Part shown: positions 9,998 to 18,694 of the stretch, piece after piece
Layout: the number at the start of each line of letters is the position of its first letter
How positions within the stretch are numbered: position 1 is the first letter of the stretch
DNA from: Ardenticatenia bacterium
Lineage (GTDB): Bacteria; Chloroflexota; Anaerolineae; Ardenticatenales; Ardenticatenaceae
Length of the DNA stretch: 64,000 bases
Assembly: GCA_030949995.1 (NCBI GenBank)
Contig: JAUZRY010000087.1
Location: 1-64,000 of the forward strand
Direction: 5' to 3'
Position numbers and translations under genes: made by a program
The notes under the pieces: model-generated
Seen by the model: only the letters and a program-made list of their open reading frames with translations
What the model was told of the DNA's origin: nothing
The model's database searches: none

Positions 9998-10372
9998 CTA
10001 TCCTAACAGGCGAATCAAGCTTTCGGCCGCCCGGCGCATGTCGAGGAAGACGAGGCCTAACTTGGCCTCCTTGCGGGCCAACACGGTCAGCACCGCTTCC
10101 TCGCCAATGGCGGTTAAGATCACGTAGCCTGAATCACCCCGAATGTAGACTTGCTCCAGCGTGCCACGCTCCAACTCTGAGGCAATGCGCTCACCAAGAG
10201 AAAGCATGGCCGCCGACATGGCCGACACACGGTCTTCTTCCACGCCGGCCGGCAGATCAGAAGCAATGGGCAACCCATCGGCACTAACGACAGCCGACGC
10301 CTCAATATCAGGAGAATTCCGACGCAGGGTACGCAACTCTTCGATCATCTGCTCATTTCTTGAGCGCACCAT
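9998..10372 (-). CDS. Roadblock/LC7-domain protein (MglB-like)
   Basis: A 124-residue protein whose ATG has the strong site AGGAGGAAGG about seven bases upstream; an in-frame start 20 codons earlier lacks one. The whole chain is one Roadblock/LC7 fold: IEASAVVSADGLPIASDLP, then a long helix, then GYVILTAIGEEAVLTVLARKEAKLGLVFLDM. The family forms homodimers that act as GTPase-activating or scaffold partners of MglA-type small GTPases in polarity, or as signalling scaffolds. No MglA-like GTPase lies in the window, so the partner is elsewhere or the role differs. Confidence 0.85.
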   Translation of the reverse strand: MVRSRNEQMIEELRTLRRNSPDIEASAVVSADGLPIASDLPAGVEEDRVSAMSAAMLSLGERIASELERGTLEQVYIRGDSGYVILTAIGEEAVLTVLARKEAKLGLVFLDMRRAAESLIRLLG

Positions 10373-10716
10373 GGTGTATTCCTTCCTCCTCAGCAGAGTG
10401 GGCAACGTGTTTTTCGGCCTCAAAGGTACCACAAAACAGCGGAAAGGTCAATGGGCCTACGGTTACACTCACCGGAGTCATCCGCCTATTTGGACGTTCT
10501 TCGCTTTCACCACGCCCTCTATCCTACCACAACCTGCGTATGTTGAAAATTCACCCTGCGTCGGCTCTCCAAGCCGAGGCGGGGTGTGCCTCACGTCGCC
10601 GTACACAGAAGAGAGCCTTCTTTCATGCCTTCAACCCCTTTGAGCTCTCCCGCAGGTGCCTGACCGAACCGTTCGGGTTTCAACCGCTTGGGCTTGCAAA
10701 TATGTCTAAAGTCCTA
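10373..10716. other. Intergenic region without recognised gene
   Basis: Divergent spacer between the Roadblock gene and the polysaccharide locus. I see no ORF with family features, no tRNA and no strong hairpin. The promoter and leader of the plus-strand locus follow immediately (10717-10838). Confidence 0.5.
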
Positions 10717-10744
10717 TTGCGTGTCGTTTCCTTTCATGTATAAT
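10717..10744 (+). promoter_or_regulatory. Promoter of the polysaccharide locus
   Basis: TTGCGT (10717-10722) and a perfect TATAAT (10739-10744) are separated by 16 bases. The predicted start of transcription is near 10751, giving a leader of about 88 bases before the chosen TTG start at 10839. Confidence 0.6.
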
Positions 10745-10825
10745 TTGGAATGCCACCTCTAGCAGATCATTTGTGGCCCACCAACGGAACACCGGCGAGA
10801 TGTTGTGGGTCACCCAAGGTGTTCC

Positions 10826-10832
10826 AAGGAGG
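10826..10832 (+). promoter_or_regulatory. Ribosome binding site that decides a TTG start
   Basis: AAGGAGG lies six bases before the TTG at 10839. The earlier in-frame GTG (10773) and ATG (10800) have no such site, so TTG is preferred. Confidence 0.65.
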
Positions 10833-10838
10833 CACACG

Positions 10839-12509
10839 TTGGACGACGTTGTGGAATTCCAGGAAATTGACCTGCGGGAATACCTGTTCATCTTAAAACG
10901 TTGGTTTTGGGCTATTGTGTTAAGCGCCATCTTGGCCGCAGCTACAGCCTTCTTCGTCAGTTCCCAACAACAACCCGTCTACCGTGCTTCGGGCAAGATG
11001 TACATTCTGCCTGCTCCCTCGGCCGGCAGCGGCGCCACAGCCGACTACGCGGCCATCGCTGCCAGCGAGCGGTTGGCGCAGACGTATGCTGAACTCGTGC
11101 GCACCTACCCTGTGATGGAACGTGTGATCCAAAATTTGGGGCTCGATCTCTCCCCTGCCCAGCTCGCCGCGAAGGTAGAAGTCTCCCCGCTTCGGAGCAC
11201 TGCTCTCATCGAGGTGAGTGTGCGGGACACAGATCCCCAACGCGCGGCCAACATTGCCAACGAAGTCATGCAGGTCTTCATTCTCCAAAACCAGGCCCTT
11301 CAGGCCAGCCGGTACGCCGCGTCGAAGGAGAGCCTGCAGCGGCAACTGGCCGAAATCCAGGCCGAGATGGAGAGGACGCGAGCGCGGCTTGATGCGTTGG
11401 CCAACGCCTCCACGCAGGAGAGCGTGGCCGAACGCCAGCGGCTGGAAGCACTGTTGGCCCAGTACCGCAGCAGCTACGCCACGCTCCTGCGCAGCTACGA
11501 AGACGTGCGCCTTGCCGAGGCGCGCTCCACGGACAACCTCTACGTGGTGGAGGCCGCTGTGCCCAACCCGTCGCCGGTGGCCCCACGCACGAAGCTCAAC
11601 GTAACGGTGGCTGCTGCCATAGGCATAATGGCTACCATGTTCCTCGCTTTTCTCAAGGAGGCGTTGGACGACTCGGTGAAGACAGGCGAGCAGGCCACGA
11701 AGGTGACAAAAGCGCCGGTGATCGGCACGATTGGCGTTATCGGGGGCCGGAGCGAGCCCGCCAAGCTGGTGACTGCTCTCAATCCTCGTTCGCCACAGGC
11801 CGAAGCGTTCCGTATTTTGCGCACCAATGTTGACTTCGCCAGCATCGACACACCGGTGCACACCCTGCTCGTGACCAGCAGTGGGCCAGAGGAAGGCAAG
11901 AGCACCTTGGCCACCAACTTGGCCATTGCCTTCGCTCAAGGTGGCCGGCGTGTGGTACTCCTCGACGCCGACTTGCGCCGCCCCTCTATACACCGCTTTT
12001 TCCAAAAGGCCAACACCCGCGGCGTGACGACGGCTCTTCTGCAGCCCCGGCGCTCAGTGACCGCTCACCTCATTGAAACTGATATCCGTGGCCTTCTCCT
12101 GATGCTCACCGGTCCCACTCCCCCCAATCCCGCCGAGTTGTTGGGCTCAAAGCGCATGAAAGAGATGCTCGAGGGACTTCGCACTCACGCGGACATCGTG
12201 GTGATCGACACGCCCCCACTGCTCGCCTTAGCCGACACCCACCTGCTCTCCCGCCTGTGCGACGCAGCCATCGTCGTCGTGGATGTGGGCTCCACGAAAA
12301 TACAGGCCCTGGAAAATACCGTCGAACAACTACGGCAAAACGGCGTGCATCTCCTCGGCTTGGTGCTCAACCGCGTCACACGAGGTCGAAGCGTCTACAC
12401 ACTTCAATACGAGTACACCGGCTACTACGCCGAGAGCGGCAAACGACCACGCCGGTGGTGGCGCCTTTGGCAACCGGGGCGCAAGACCCAACAGACGGCC
12501 AAGGGATAG
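10839..12509 (+). CDS. Wzz-type chain-length determinant fused to BY-type tyrosine kinase
   Basis: A 556-residue single-chain polysaccharide co-polymerase. Residues 10-42 hold the Wzz N-terminal motif and first membrane helix. A periplasmic part with coiled coil spans about 150-235, and helix two is near 252-272. The cytoplasmic kinase follows, with Walker A SSGPEEGKST (347-356), Walker A' VLLDADLRRP (374-383), Walker B VVIDTPP (454-460) and a Tyr-rich tail (YTLQYEYTGYYAES). Kinases of this kind autophosphorylate the Tyr cluster and control export and chain length of capsule or exopolysaccharide. One-chain Wzz-kinase is usual in proteobacteria; in Firmicutes the halves are separate. It opens the plus-strand cluster with ugd-like, wzm and wzt genes. 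Confidence 0.9.
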   Translation: MDDVVEFQEIDLREYLFILKRWFWAIVLSAILAAATAFFVSSQQQPVYRASGKMYILPAPSAGSGATADYAAIAASERLAQTYAELVRTYPVMERVIQNLGLDLSPAQLAAKVEVSPLRSTALIEVSVRDTDPQRAANIANEVMQVFILQNQALQASRYAASKESLQRQLAEIQAEMERTRARLDALANASTQESVAERQRLEALLAQYRSSYATLLRSYEDVRLAEARSTDNLYVVEAAVPNPSPVAPRTKLNVTVAAAIGIMATMFLAFLKEALDDSVKTGEQATKVTKAPVIGTIGVIGGRSEPAKLVTALNPRSPQAEAFRILRTNVDFASIDTPVHTLLVTSSGPEEGKSTLATNLAIAFAQGGRRVVLLDADLRRPSIHRFFQKANTRGVTTALLQPRRSVTAHLIETDIRGLLLMLTGPTPPNPAELLGSKRMKEMLEGLRTHADIVVIDTPPLLALADTHLLSRLCDAAIVVVDVGSTKIQALENTVEQLRQNGVHLLGLVLNRVTRGRSVYTLQYEYTGYYAESGKRPRRWWRLWQPGRKTQQTAKG

Positions 12510-12551
12510 CGCGGAGTCCAAGTGCCCGAGCGAGAAGTCACAGCGGTCACC

Positions 12552-12575
12552 AATGTGGGACTTAGGTCCCACATT
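12552..12575. repeat. Perfect 10-bp inverted repeat, 4-nt loop
   Basis: AATGTGGGAC, loop TTAG, GTCCCACATT. It lies 42 bases after the kinase stop and 64 bases before the dehydrogenase start. There is no following T-tract on the plus strand, so a simple intrinsic terminator is unlikely. It may be an operator or an RNA element tuning expression between the two genes. Confidence 0.55.
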
Positions 12576-12639
12576 TGTCATGGGTGCCCATTGCCCCATA
12601 CTTGTGGGGACATCTTCACCTGTGGACTGGACGTGAACC

Positions 12640-13983
12640 ATGACCACAAAGGACGAACTCCTTCGCAAGATCGAACGCCGGCAGGCCACGGTGTGTGTGG
12701 TGGGACTCGGCTACGTGGGACTCCCCCTCGCCGTGGCCTTTGCCCGGGAAGGGTTTCCCACCATTGGCTTGGACGTAGACGTGGCCAGAGTGGAGGCCGT
12801 GAACCGGGGCGACTCCTACGTCGAGGACATCCCCTCCACTTTGCTGGCCGAAGTTGTCTCGTCGAGCGGCCACTTGCACGCCACCACCGACTACAGCGCG
12901 CTGGACAGGGCCGACGCCGTGCTCATCTGCGTGCCCACTCCCCTCAGCAAGACCAAGGACCCGGACGTCTCCTACATCCTCGCGGCCGGCCAGGCCATCG
13001 GACGGCGGCTTCACGCCGGCATGCTCGTAGTGCTCGAGAGCACCACCTACCCAGGCACCACTGAGGACCTTCTCCTGCCCCTGCTGCTCGAGGAACATGC
13101 CCGGCATCATCCCGATGGGGCTCCGTTAGTCGTGGGGCGTGACGTTTTTCTGGCGTTTTCCCCCGAACGCATTGACCCAGGCCGTACTGACTACACGCTG
13201 CGCAACACGCCCAAGGTGATTGGCGGCATGACTCCGGCCTGCTTGGAAGTGGCCCAAGCGCTGTACACCGCTGTGGTTGAGCACTGCGTGCCTGTCTCCT
13301 CACCCAGGACGGCTGAGATGGTCAAGTTGTTAGAAAATCTCTTCCGCACGGTGAACATCGCCCTCATCAACGAGGTGGCCATCATGTGCGACTGCCTAGG
13401 CATCGACGTGTGGGAGGTGATCGAAGCCGCCAAGACCAAACCCTTCGGATACATGCCCTTCTACCCAGGCCCCGGATTGGGCGGCCACTGTCTGCCGGTG
13501 GATCCCCAATACCTGGCTTGGAAGATGCGCACCCTCAATTACAATGCCCGCTTTGTGCAGCTAGCAGCAGAGATCAACTTTCAAATGCCCAGATATGTAG
13601 CCACTAAGGTGGCCGATGCCCTCAACGAAGAGGGTAAGCCTGTCAAGGGGTCACGCATTTTGTTGTTAGGCGTGGCCTACAAGCCCGACGTCGGCGACAC
13701 GCGGGAATCGCCCGCCCTGGAGATCGCCCAGATCTTCGTCGAAAAGGGCGCCCGCCTGCACTACCACGATCCCTACGTGCCAACCATTGAGCTGAACGGG
13801 CAATCGTTTCACTCCGTTGAGCTCACGGAGACCACCCTCGCCGACGCTGACTGCACCGTCATCGTCACCGACCACACGTGGTATGACTGGACGTGGGTTG
13901 CCCGCCACGCCCGCCTCATCGTGGACACGCGAAACGCCTGCCGGCACGTGCGCGAGCCCAGGGGACGCATTGTGAAGCTCTGA
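12640..13983 (+). CDS. Nucleotide-sugar dehydrogenase (UDP-N-acetylhexosamine 6-dehydrogenase type)
   Basis: A 447-residue UDP-sugar dehydrogenase. VVGLGYVGLPLAVAF (20-34) is the Rossmann NAD motif. ESTTYPGTTED and AFSPERIDPGR match the WecC/WbpA/TviB group better than UDP-glucose dehydrogenase. LLENLFRTVNIALINE is the central helix with the conserved Lys/Asn region. GLGGHCLPVDP carries catalytic Cys284. The C-terminal Rossmann-like domain has LGVAYKPDVGDTRESPALE. It oxidises C6 of a UDP-HexNAc twice with NAD to a uronic acid, feeding an acidic surface glycan. Its place between the kinase and Wzm/Wzt exporter supports this. Sugar specificity is inferred. Confidence 0.9.
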   Translation: MTTKDELLRKIERRQATVCVVGLGYVGLPLAVAFAREGFPTIGLDVDVARVEAVNRGDSYVEDIPSTLLAEVVSSSGHLHATTDYSALDRADAVLICVPTPLSKTKDPDVSYILAAGQAIGRRLHAGMLVVLESTTYPGTTEDLLLPLLLEEHARHHPDGAPLVVGRDVFLAFSPERIDPGRTDYTLRNTPKVIGGMTPACLEVAQALYTAVVEHCVPVSSPRTAEMVKLLENLFRTVNIALINEVAIMCDCLGIDVWEVIEAAKTKPFGYMPFYPGPGLGGHCLPVDPQYLAWKMRTLNYNARFVQLAAEINFQMPRYVATKVADALNEEGKPVKGSRILLLGVAYKPDVGDTRESPALEIAQIFVEKGARLHYHDPYVPTIELNGQSFHSVELTETTLADADCTVIVTDHTWYDWTWVARHARLIVDTRNACRHVREPRGRIVKL

Positions 13984-14036
13984 CAGGAGCGGGCGGAGTA
14001 TGTGAAAGGTGTATTTCATTCTCACGAGGGTAAGCC

Positions 14037-14867
14037 GTGTCCAATGAGCGCCCACTCTGCCGGATCATCGAGCCTACAAGGGGGTGGTGGGCTCTCCGCT
14101 GGCGAGAGCTGTGGACCTACCGTGAGCTCCTTGTCTTCTTTGTCTGGCGTGATCTGAAAGTGCGGTATAAACAGACAGCACTCGGCGCGGCGTGGGCCCT
14201 CTTCCAGCCGCTGGCCTCATTGGTGCTCTTCTCCTTCGTGTTGGGGCGTCTGGTTGGCGTTCCCTCTGAGGGCCGACCATATGCGCTCTTCGCTTACGTG
14301 GCTCTCGTCCCGTGGACCTACTTCGCGGCCACGCTCACCTACGCCACCAACAGCGTGGTGCACCAGGCTCACCTATCCGGCGGGTAGCTTTCCCCCGTCT
14401 CCTCATCCCGGCGTCCAACACGCTCACCGGACTGGTGGACTTGGGACTCGCCCTTGTGCCCGTGCCGGTGCTCTGGTGGCTTTACGGCCATCTTCCCTCG
14501 TGGCGCGCCCTCACGTTGCCCATGTGGCTTGTGTTGGCCGTGGCCGCGACGTTGGGCACCGGTGCCTGGCTCTCGGCTCTCAACGTGCAGTATCGGGACG
14601 TGCGCCATCTCGTCCCCTTTCTGGTTCAGGTGTGGTTCTTCGCCACGCCGGTCGTCTATCCTGGAAGCCTTGTGCCCCTCCCTTGGCGATATTTGTACGC
14701 CTTGAACCCCATGGTAGGCGTTGTGGAGGGGTTCCGCTGGGCGCTGGTGAACGTACCGAGTGAGATTTCTGTCCTGGCCATCTCCACCGGCACGAACCTG
14801 TTCCTCTTGGTCAGCGGCGTGCTCTACTTCCGCCACGCGGAACGCACCTTTTGCCGACGTGGTGTAG
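14037..14867 (+). CDS. wzm: ABC-2 type polysaccharide export permease (Wzm-like), two frameshifts
   Basis: Membrane subunit of an O-antigen/teichoic-acid-type exporter, 276 residues after correction. The GTG start follows GAGGGTAA. RELLVFFVWRDLKVRYKQT is the family N-terminal amphipathic signature; QYRDVRHLVPFLVQVWFFATPVVYP and YALNPMVGVVEGFRWAL are the classic C-terminal motifs. One base is missing near 14373, and the T4 run at 14849-14852 is one too long. Removing that T gives the natural ending ERTFADVV and a stop at 14865, just ahead of wzt. It forms the channel through which Wzt drives undecaprenyl-linked glycan. Confidence 0.87.
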
Positions 14868-14877
14868 GAAAACGGCC

Positions 14878-16077
14878 ATGGTACCGGCCATTGAAGCCCA
14901 CAATCTGAGCAAGTGTTACCATCTGCGAGCCGGTCTCCCGGCCGAATACCACACCCTTCGGGACGCCATTGCCAGCGCCTTCGGCCGGGTATTCGGCTAT
15001 GGCCGCCCAACAACCCAAGTGCGGACTGTGCGGGCATTGGATGGAGTTTCATTTCGCATTCATCCCGGCGAAGTGGTGGGCCTTGTGGGGCGCAACGGCG
15101 CCGGAAAGAGCACGATGCTCAAAATCCTGGCCGGCATCACAGAGCCCACGGAGGGCCGGGCCGTCCTGCGTGGCCGCGTGGGCGCATTGCTCGACGTGGG
15201 TACCGGATTTCACCCGGAACTCACCGGCCGGGAGAACATCTACTTCAGCGGCGCACTCCTCGGCATGAAACGGGCCGAGATCGACCACAAGTTGGACGCC
15301 ATTGTGGCCTTCGCCGAAGTGGAGGAGTTCCTGGAAACCCCGGTGAAATTCTATTCCAGTGGCATGTACGTCCGGCTGGCTTTCGCCGTGGCCGCCCACT
15401 TGGAAGCGGACATTTTGCTGGTGGACGAGGTGCTTGCCGTCGGCGACGTGGCCTTCCAGCGCAAATGCCTGGGAAAGATGGAGGCCATTTCCCAGGAGGG
15501 GCGCACGGTGCTCTTCGTAAGCCACAATCCTGCCCACGTCAAGCGCCTCTGTAACAGAGCCATTTGGCTACACCAGGGGCGCATCCGCTTTGACGGGGAG
15601 GTGCACGAGGCCGTGGCCCGATACCAGGCCAGCCTGTTGACCTTCCCCGATGCCCCTGGAGCTCCCGCAAATGGCTTTGTGGCATGGCGCCTGACCGGCG
15701 AAACTCAGCCGTTCACCCTTGAACACGAAGGCCCGGTGACCCTGGAAATCACGCTGACGTTGCACGAGGAAGTGCGCAACGGGCTGCACGTGCTGGTGCT
15801 CCAAACACCCGAGGGCCTGCGCGTGGCCGGTTGGGGATTTCAGGGTATTCGCCTGGGAATTGGCACTCACCGGTTCCGTTATCAGTTCCCGGCCTTGCCC
15901 CTGCGCCCCGGGGTCTACCGGTGGTTTGCGGCCCTGTGGGAAGGGGAAAACCCCGTGGACACGCTGCTCCTCCCCCAACCTCTCATGGTGACCACCCCTG
16001 CTCACAGTGTGTTGGGCGACGCTTGGGCCGGTATCCTGAACGTGCCCTGTGATTTTGAGATCGCCCGAGAGCACTGA
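14878..16077 (+). CDS. wzt: ABC polysaccharide exporter ATP-binding protein with Wzt-type C-terminal domain
   Basis: A 399-residue ATPase; ATG 14878 follows the restored wzm stop by ten bases. Walker A GLVGRNGAGKST (68-79), signature SSGMYVRLA (160-168) and Walker B ILLVDE (179-184) are intact, and the switch His is in LFVSHN. PELTGRENIYFSG is typical for the Wzt/KpsT group. Residues about 255-399 form an extra beta-rich domain of the kind that in Wzt binds the modified end of the glycan before export. Together with Wzm and the Wzz-kinase this makes an ABC-dependent surface glycan export module. Confidence 0.9.
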   Translation: MVPAIEAHNLSKCYHLRAGLPAEYHTLRDAIASAFGRVFGYGRPTTQVRTVRALDGVSFRIHPGEVVGLVGRNGAGKSTMLKILAGITEPTEGRAVLRGRVGALLDVGTGFHPELTGRENIYFSGALLGMKRAEIDHKLDAIVAFAEVEEFLETPVKFYSSGMYVRLAFAVAAHLEADILLVDEVLAVGDVAFQRKCLGKMEAISQEGRTVLFVSHNPAHVKRLCNRAIWLHQGRIRFDGEVHEAVARYQASLLTFPDAPGAPANGFVAWRLTGETQPFTLEHEGPVTLEITLTLHEEVRNGLHVLVLQTPEGLRVAGWGFQGIRLGIGTHRFRYQFPALPLRPGVYRWFAALWEGENPVDTLLLPQPLMVTTPAHSVLGDAWAGILNVPCDFEIAREH

Positions 16078-16091
16078 AAGGAGATCAGCCT

Positions 16092-17289
16092 GTGGATCCC
16101 AGCAGCCGTGCCCACACACTCAGCGTTCTGGCCCGCCTGATCACATCACGAGAGGCCGAGGAAATCCGGCACCCTCTTCCAGCCTCGACATGGCACACGC
16201 TGTCTCAAGAAGCATACGCGGAGGGCGTTGCCCCTCTGGTGTACCAGGTAGTCCGCTCCGCCCCGGAGCGATTCGGCGTGCCGGCGGAGGTGCTCCGCGC
16301 CCTCCAAGCCACCGCCTATCGGACGGCCGGCGTGAATGCCCTGCTGAACCGTGAAATGGCTCGCATTGTCGAGGCCACCTGTCGGCTGACGCCCCCGTTG
16401 CACCTTGTTGCTCTGAAGGGCATCGTGCTCATTCCCCAACTCTACGGCAATGCTGCCCTCCGACCACTCCCAAGACCTGGACTTTCTCGTGCGCCCAGAG
16501 GAGGTGTCACGGATCAACAACGTGCTCCGAGAGCTAGGATACGTCCAAGCCCCCCTGTGGGATGAGCACTTCACAAACCGGGTAGGCCATCACCTGATCT
16601 TTTACCGCTCTCAGAGTGAAAACGTGCCACTTACCGTGGAAGTGCACTGGCAACTGTTGAGTGGCCACAGCAGAGCTCACACCACCTTTGGAACCTGGTT
16701 TTGGAGCCACACAGAGCCCTTTATGTCGGTTCCACATGCCTGCACTCACCTCCACGCGCCAACGCCTACGGCCCATCTCCTCTACCTTGTCTTCCACCAA
16801 ATACTCCAACATGGCCTTTTTTCCACTCGTCTGATCTGGCTCTATGATGTACATCGGCTGGTAGAACACCTTGGCCCCCACGTGGACTGGACGGAGGTCA
16901 TTCATCAAACGCGCCTCCTCGGATGGGAACAGGCATTCCACATTGTTGTTGTCCTCACTCGAACCCTCTTTGACACTCCTTGGCCCCCTCAGATTGAAGC
17001 CACTTGGCCGCCCAATGCCGACTACGCTGACCAGCTTCTGGTCCAAATGGGCACGGCGCCGGGACGAGCTGAGGCCCTGTGGCGCGAATGGGGCGAACTC
17101 ACCTGGTGGGACCGATGTCACTACGTGTGGCGCAAGCTCTTCCCAACCGGCGAGTACATGCGCTGGCGGTACCACCCCCCGCTGGCATGGCTCTGGCCAC
17201 TGTGGTATCCCTATCGGTGGTGGCGCGCTGCTCAGGAGTCCGCCCGCCTCGCCTTCACCGCGCTCAGGCACAGGCGGCCAAGACACTGA
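16092..17289 (+). CDS. Nucleotidyltransferase-family protein (NTP_transf_5-like), one frameshift
   Basis: About 398 residues after correction. GTG start with AAGGAG upstream, 14 bases after wzt. The motif LVALKGIVLIPQLYGNAALRP followed by QDLDFLV is the family's K-G ... D-x-D core, where the two Asp bind metal. TVEVHWQLL further on is also conserved. One extra base near 16465-16475 splits the core between frames. These putative nucleotidyltransferases are common in exopolysaccharide clusters but have no proven reaction. Its position as last gene of the export cluster fits. Confidence 0.75.
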
Positions 17290-17332
17290 CCGTTCGAGCT
17301 CACGCTCAACGGGCTCGGATATCCGCACCCGT

Positions 17333-17360
17333 TTGACTTTGCGCCCGCTTCTCTTATCAT
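17333..17360 (+). promoter_or_regulatory. Promoter of recO
   Basis: TTGACT (17333-17338), 16-base spacer, TATCAT (17355-17360). The inferred start near 17367 lies downstream of the in-frame ATG at 17363, which supports the TTG at 17405 as the recO start. Confidence 0.5.
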
Positions 17361-17404
17361 TCATGCTGGTGAAACTCACTGCTCTGGGGAGAGGGCACCC
17401 ACTC

Positions 17405-18173
17405 TTGAACGAGCGACGTCTACGCGTGTACAGCACTGAAGCCATCGTGCTCGGCCGGCGGGACTGGGGCGAAGCCGACCGGCTCATGACGCTCTTCTCG
17501 CCCACCTACGGCAAACTCCGGGCCGTGGCGCCAGGCGCCAGGAAACCCCTCACCCGCAAGAGCGGCCACGTGGAGCTCTTCACGCGTGGTCACTTCGTGC
17601 TGGCCAAGGGGCGTACCTTCGACAAGATTACCCAGGCACACACGGAAGCGTACTACATTCGCCTGCGGGCTAACCTCAAGGCTGTCGCACAGGCTGCCCT
17701 GGTCTGCGAATTGGCGGATCGCTTTGTCCCCGAGGGAGACGCACATCCCCGCTCTATGACTTGCTGACACGCACGCTGGAGCGCCTCGACGCCGGCGATG
17801 CGCCCGAGATGGCCGTGCTCTTCTACCACGTGCGCCTGCTGGCACTCACCGGCTTCGGCCCGAATCTGGCCACGTGTGCGCTCTGCGGCCGCCCCCCCCT
17901 GAGCCGACGGACCACGCTTTTAGCCCGGCCGAGGGAGGCCTCATCTGCCCCCCCTGTGCGTCCGGCGCCGAGCTCCTGCCCCTTGCCCTCCCGACGCTCA
18001 AGGTGTGGCGCTTTCTCTTGGGCGAAACCTGGCCCACTGTTAGGCGGTTACGTCTGGACGCTCACACCCACCGGCAGCTTACCACTTGTCTCCACCTGTA
18101 CACGACATACTTGCTGGAACGCGAGCTCCGTTCAGCCCAATTCCTCAGGGAAATTCTCACTCACAGCAGGTGA
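17405..18173 (+). CDS. recO: DNA repair protein RecO, two frameshifts
   Basis: Recombination mediator that works with RecR and RecF to load RecA on SSB-coated DNA. The N-terminal OB fold is seen as YSTEAIVLGRRDWGEADRLMTLFSPTYGKL. The middle helical part has VLFYHVRLLALTGF, then the zinc-finger CALCG...CPPC. One C is missing from the C4 run near 17751 and one from the C8 run at 17892-17899. Correcting both gives 257 codons, a normal RecO length (256 aa). A TTG start is chosen because the promoter places the 5' end past the earlier ATG; ATG 17363 remains possible. Confidence 0.85.
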
Positions 18174-18178
18174 AACTC

Positions 18179-18583
18179 ATGGATATCCGTGCCTATCAAG
18201 AGTGGTTCGAGGAATACGATCGCCTCCGAGGGTGGGACTGCGTGGAACCATGTCATGTGTTGGCCCACCTGATCGAAGAAATCGGCGAGATCGCCCGCCA
18301 CGTGCTGAGGCTAGATGGCTACCGTGAGCTGGACGAAGTTCAGCGCCAAGCCGAGATCGAACACCTTGCCATGGAGATCAACGATGCGTTCGTCTTCTTG
18401 ACGAAACTGGCCATTTGCTATAACCTCGACTTAGCCGACATCCTCAGGCGGGGCCAGGCGAAAGCAGAGGCCAGAACCAACGTCGAAGAAGGCCGACGCG
18501 AAATGGCCCGCTACCTGGAAGCCAGGCGCCGCCGCCTTCAAGAACTCGTCGGCATTGACTGCGGCCCAGACTCTGGCTCCTAG
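18179..18583 (+). CDS. MazG-like nucleotide pyrophosphohydrolase-fold protein
   Basis: A 134-residue all-alpha protein. HVLAHLIEEIGEIARHV gives the E-E-x-x-E metal-binding helix, and EINDAFVFLTKLAICYNLDLADIL gives the E-x-x-D partner helix of the MazG/dUTPase superfamily. It starts five bases after the recO stop with CAGGTGA as a probable ribosome site. Such enzymes hydrolyse nucleoside triphosphates to monophosphate and pyrophosphate, often as pool cleaning. The substrate is unknown. It likely forms an operon with recO. Confidence 0.75.
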   Translation: MDIRAYQEWFEEYDRLRGWDCVEPCHVLAHLIEEIGEIARHVLRLDGYRELDEVQRQAEIEHLAMEINDAFVFLTKLAICYNLDLADILRRGQAKAEARTNVEEGRREMARYLEARRRRLQELVGIDCGPDSGS

Positions 18584-18694
18584 CCATCTGACTCCGGGCC
18601 GCCATCCCACCGTCCTCACGCCGTTCCGGCCAAGCGAGCGCCGGCCCTCCGCCACCAGGCCAAGTCTGAGCGAAAACCGGGAGAGAGCTCCACC

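Noticed and set aside
17745-17940. Programmed ribosomal frameshifting in recO
   Set aside because: No slippery heptamer plus downstream structure stands out, and the same type of break occurs in many unrelated genes at different homopolymers.
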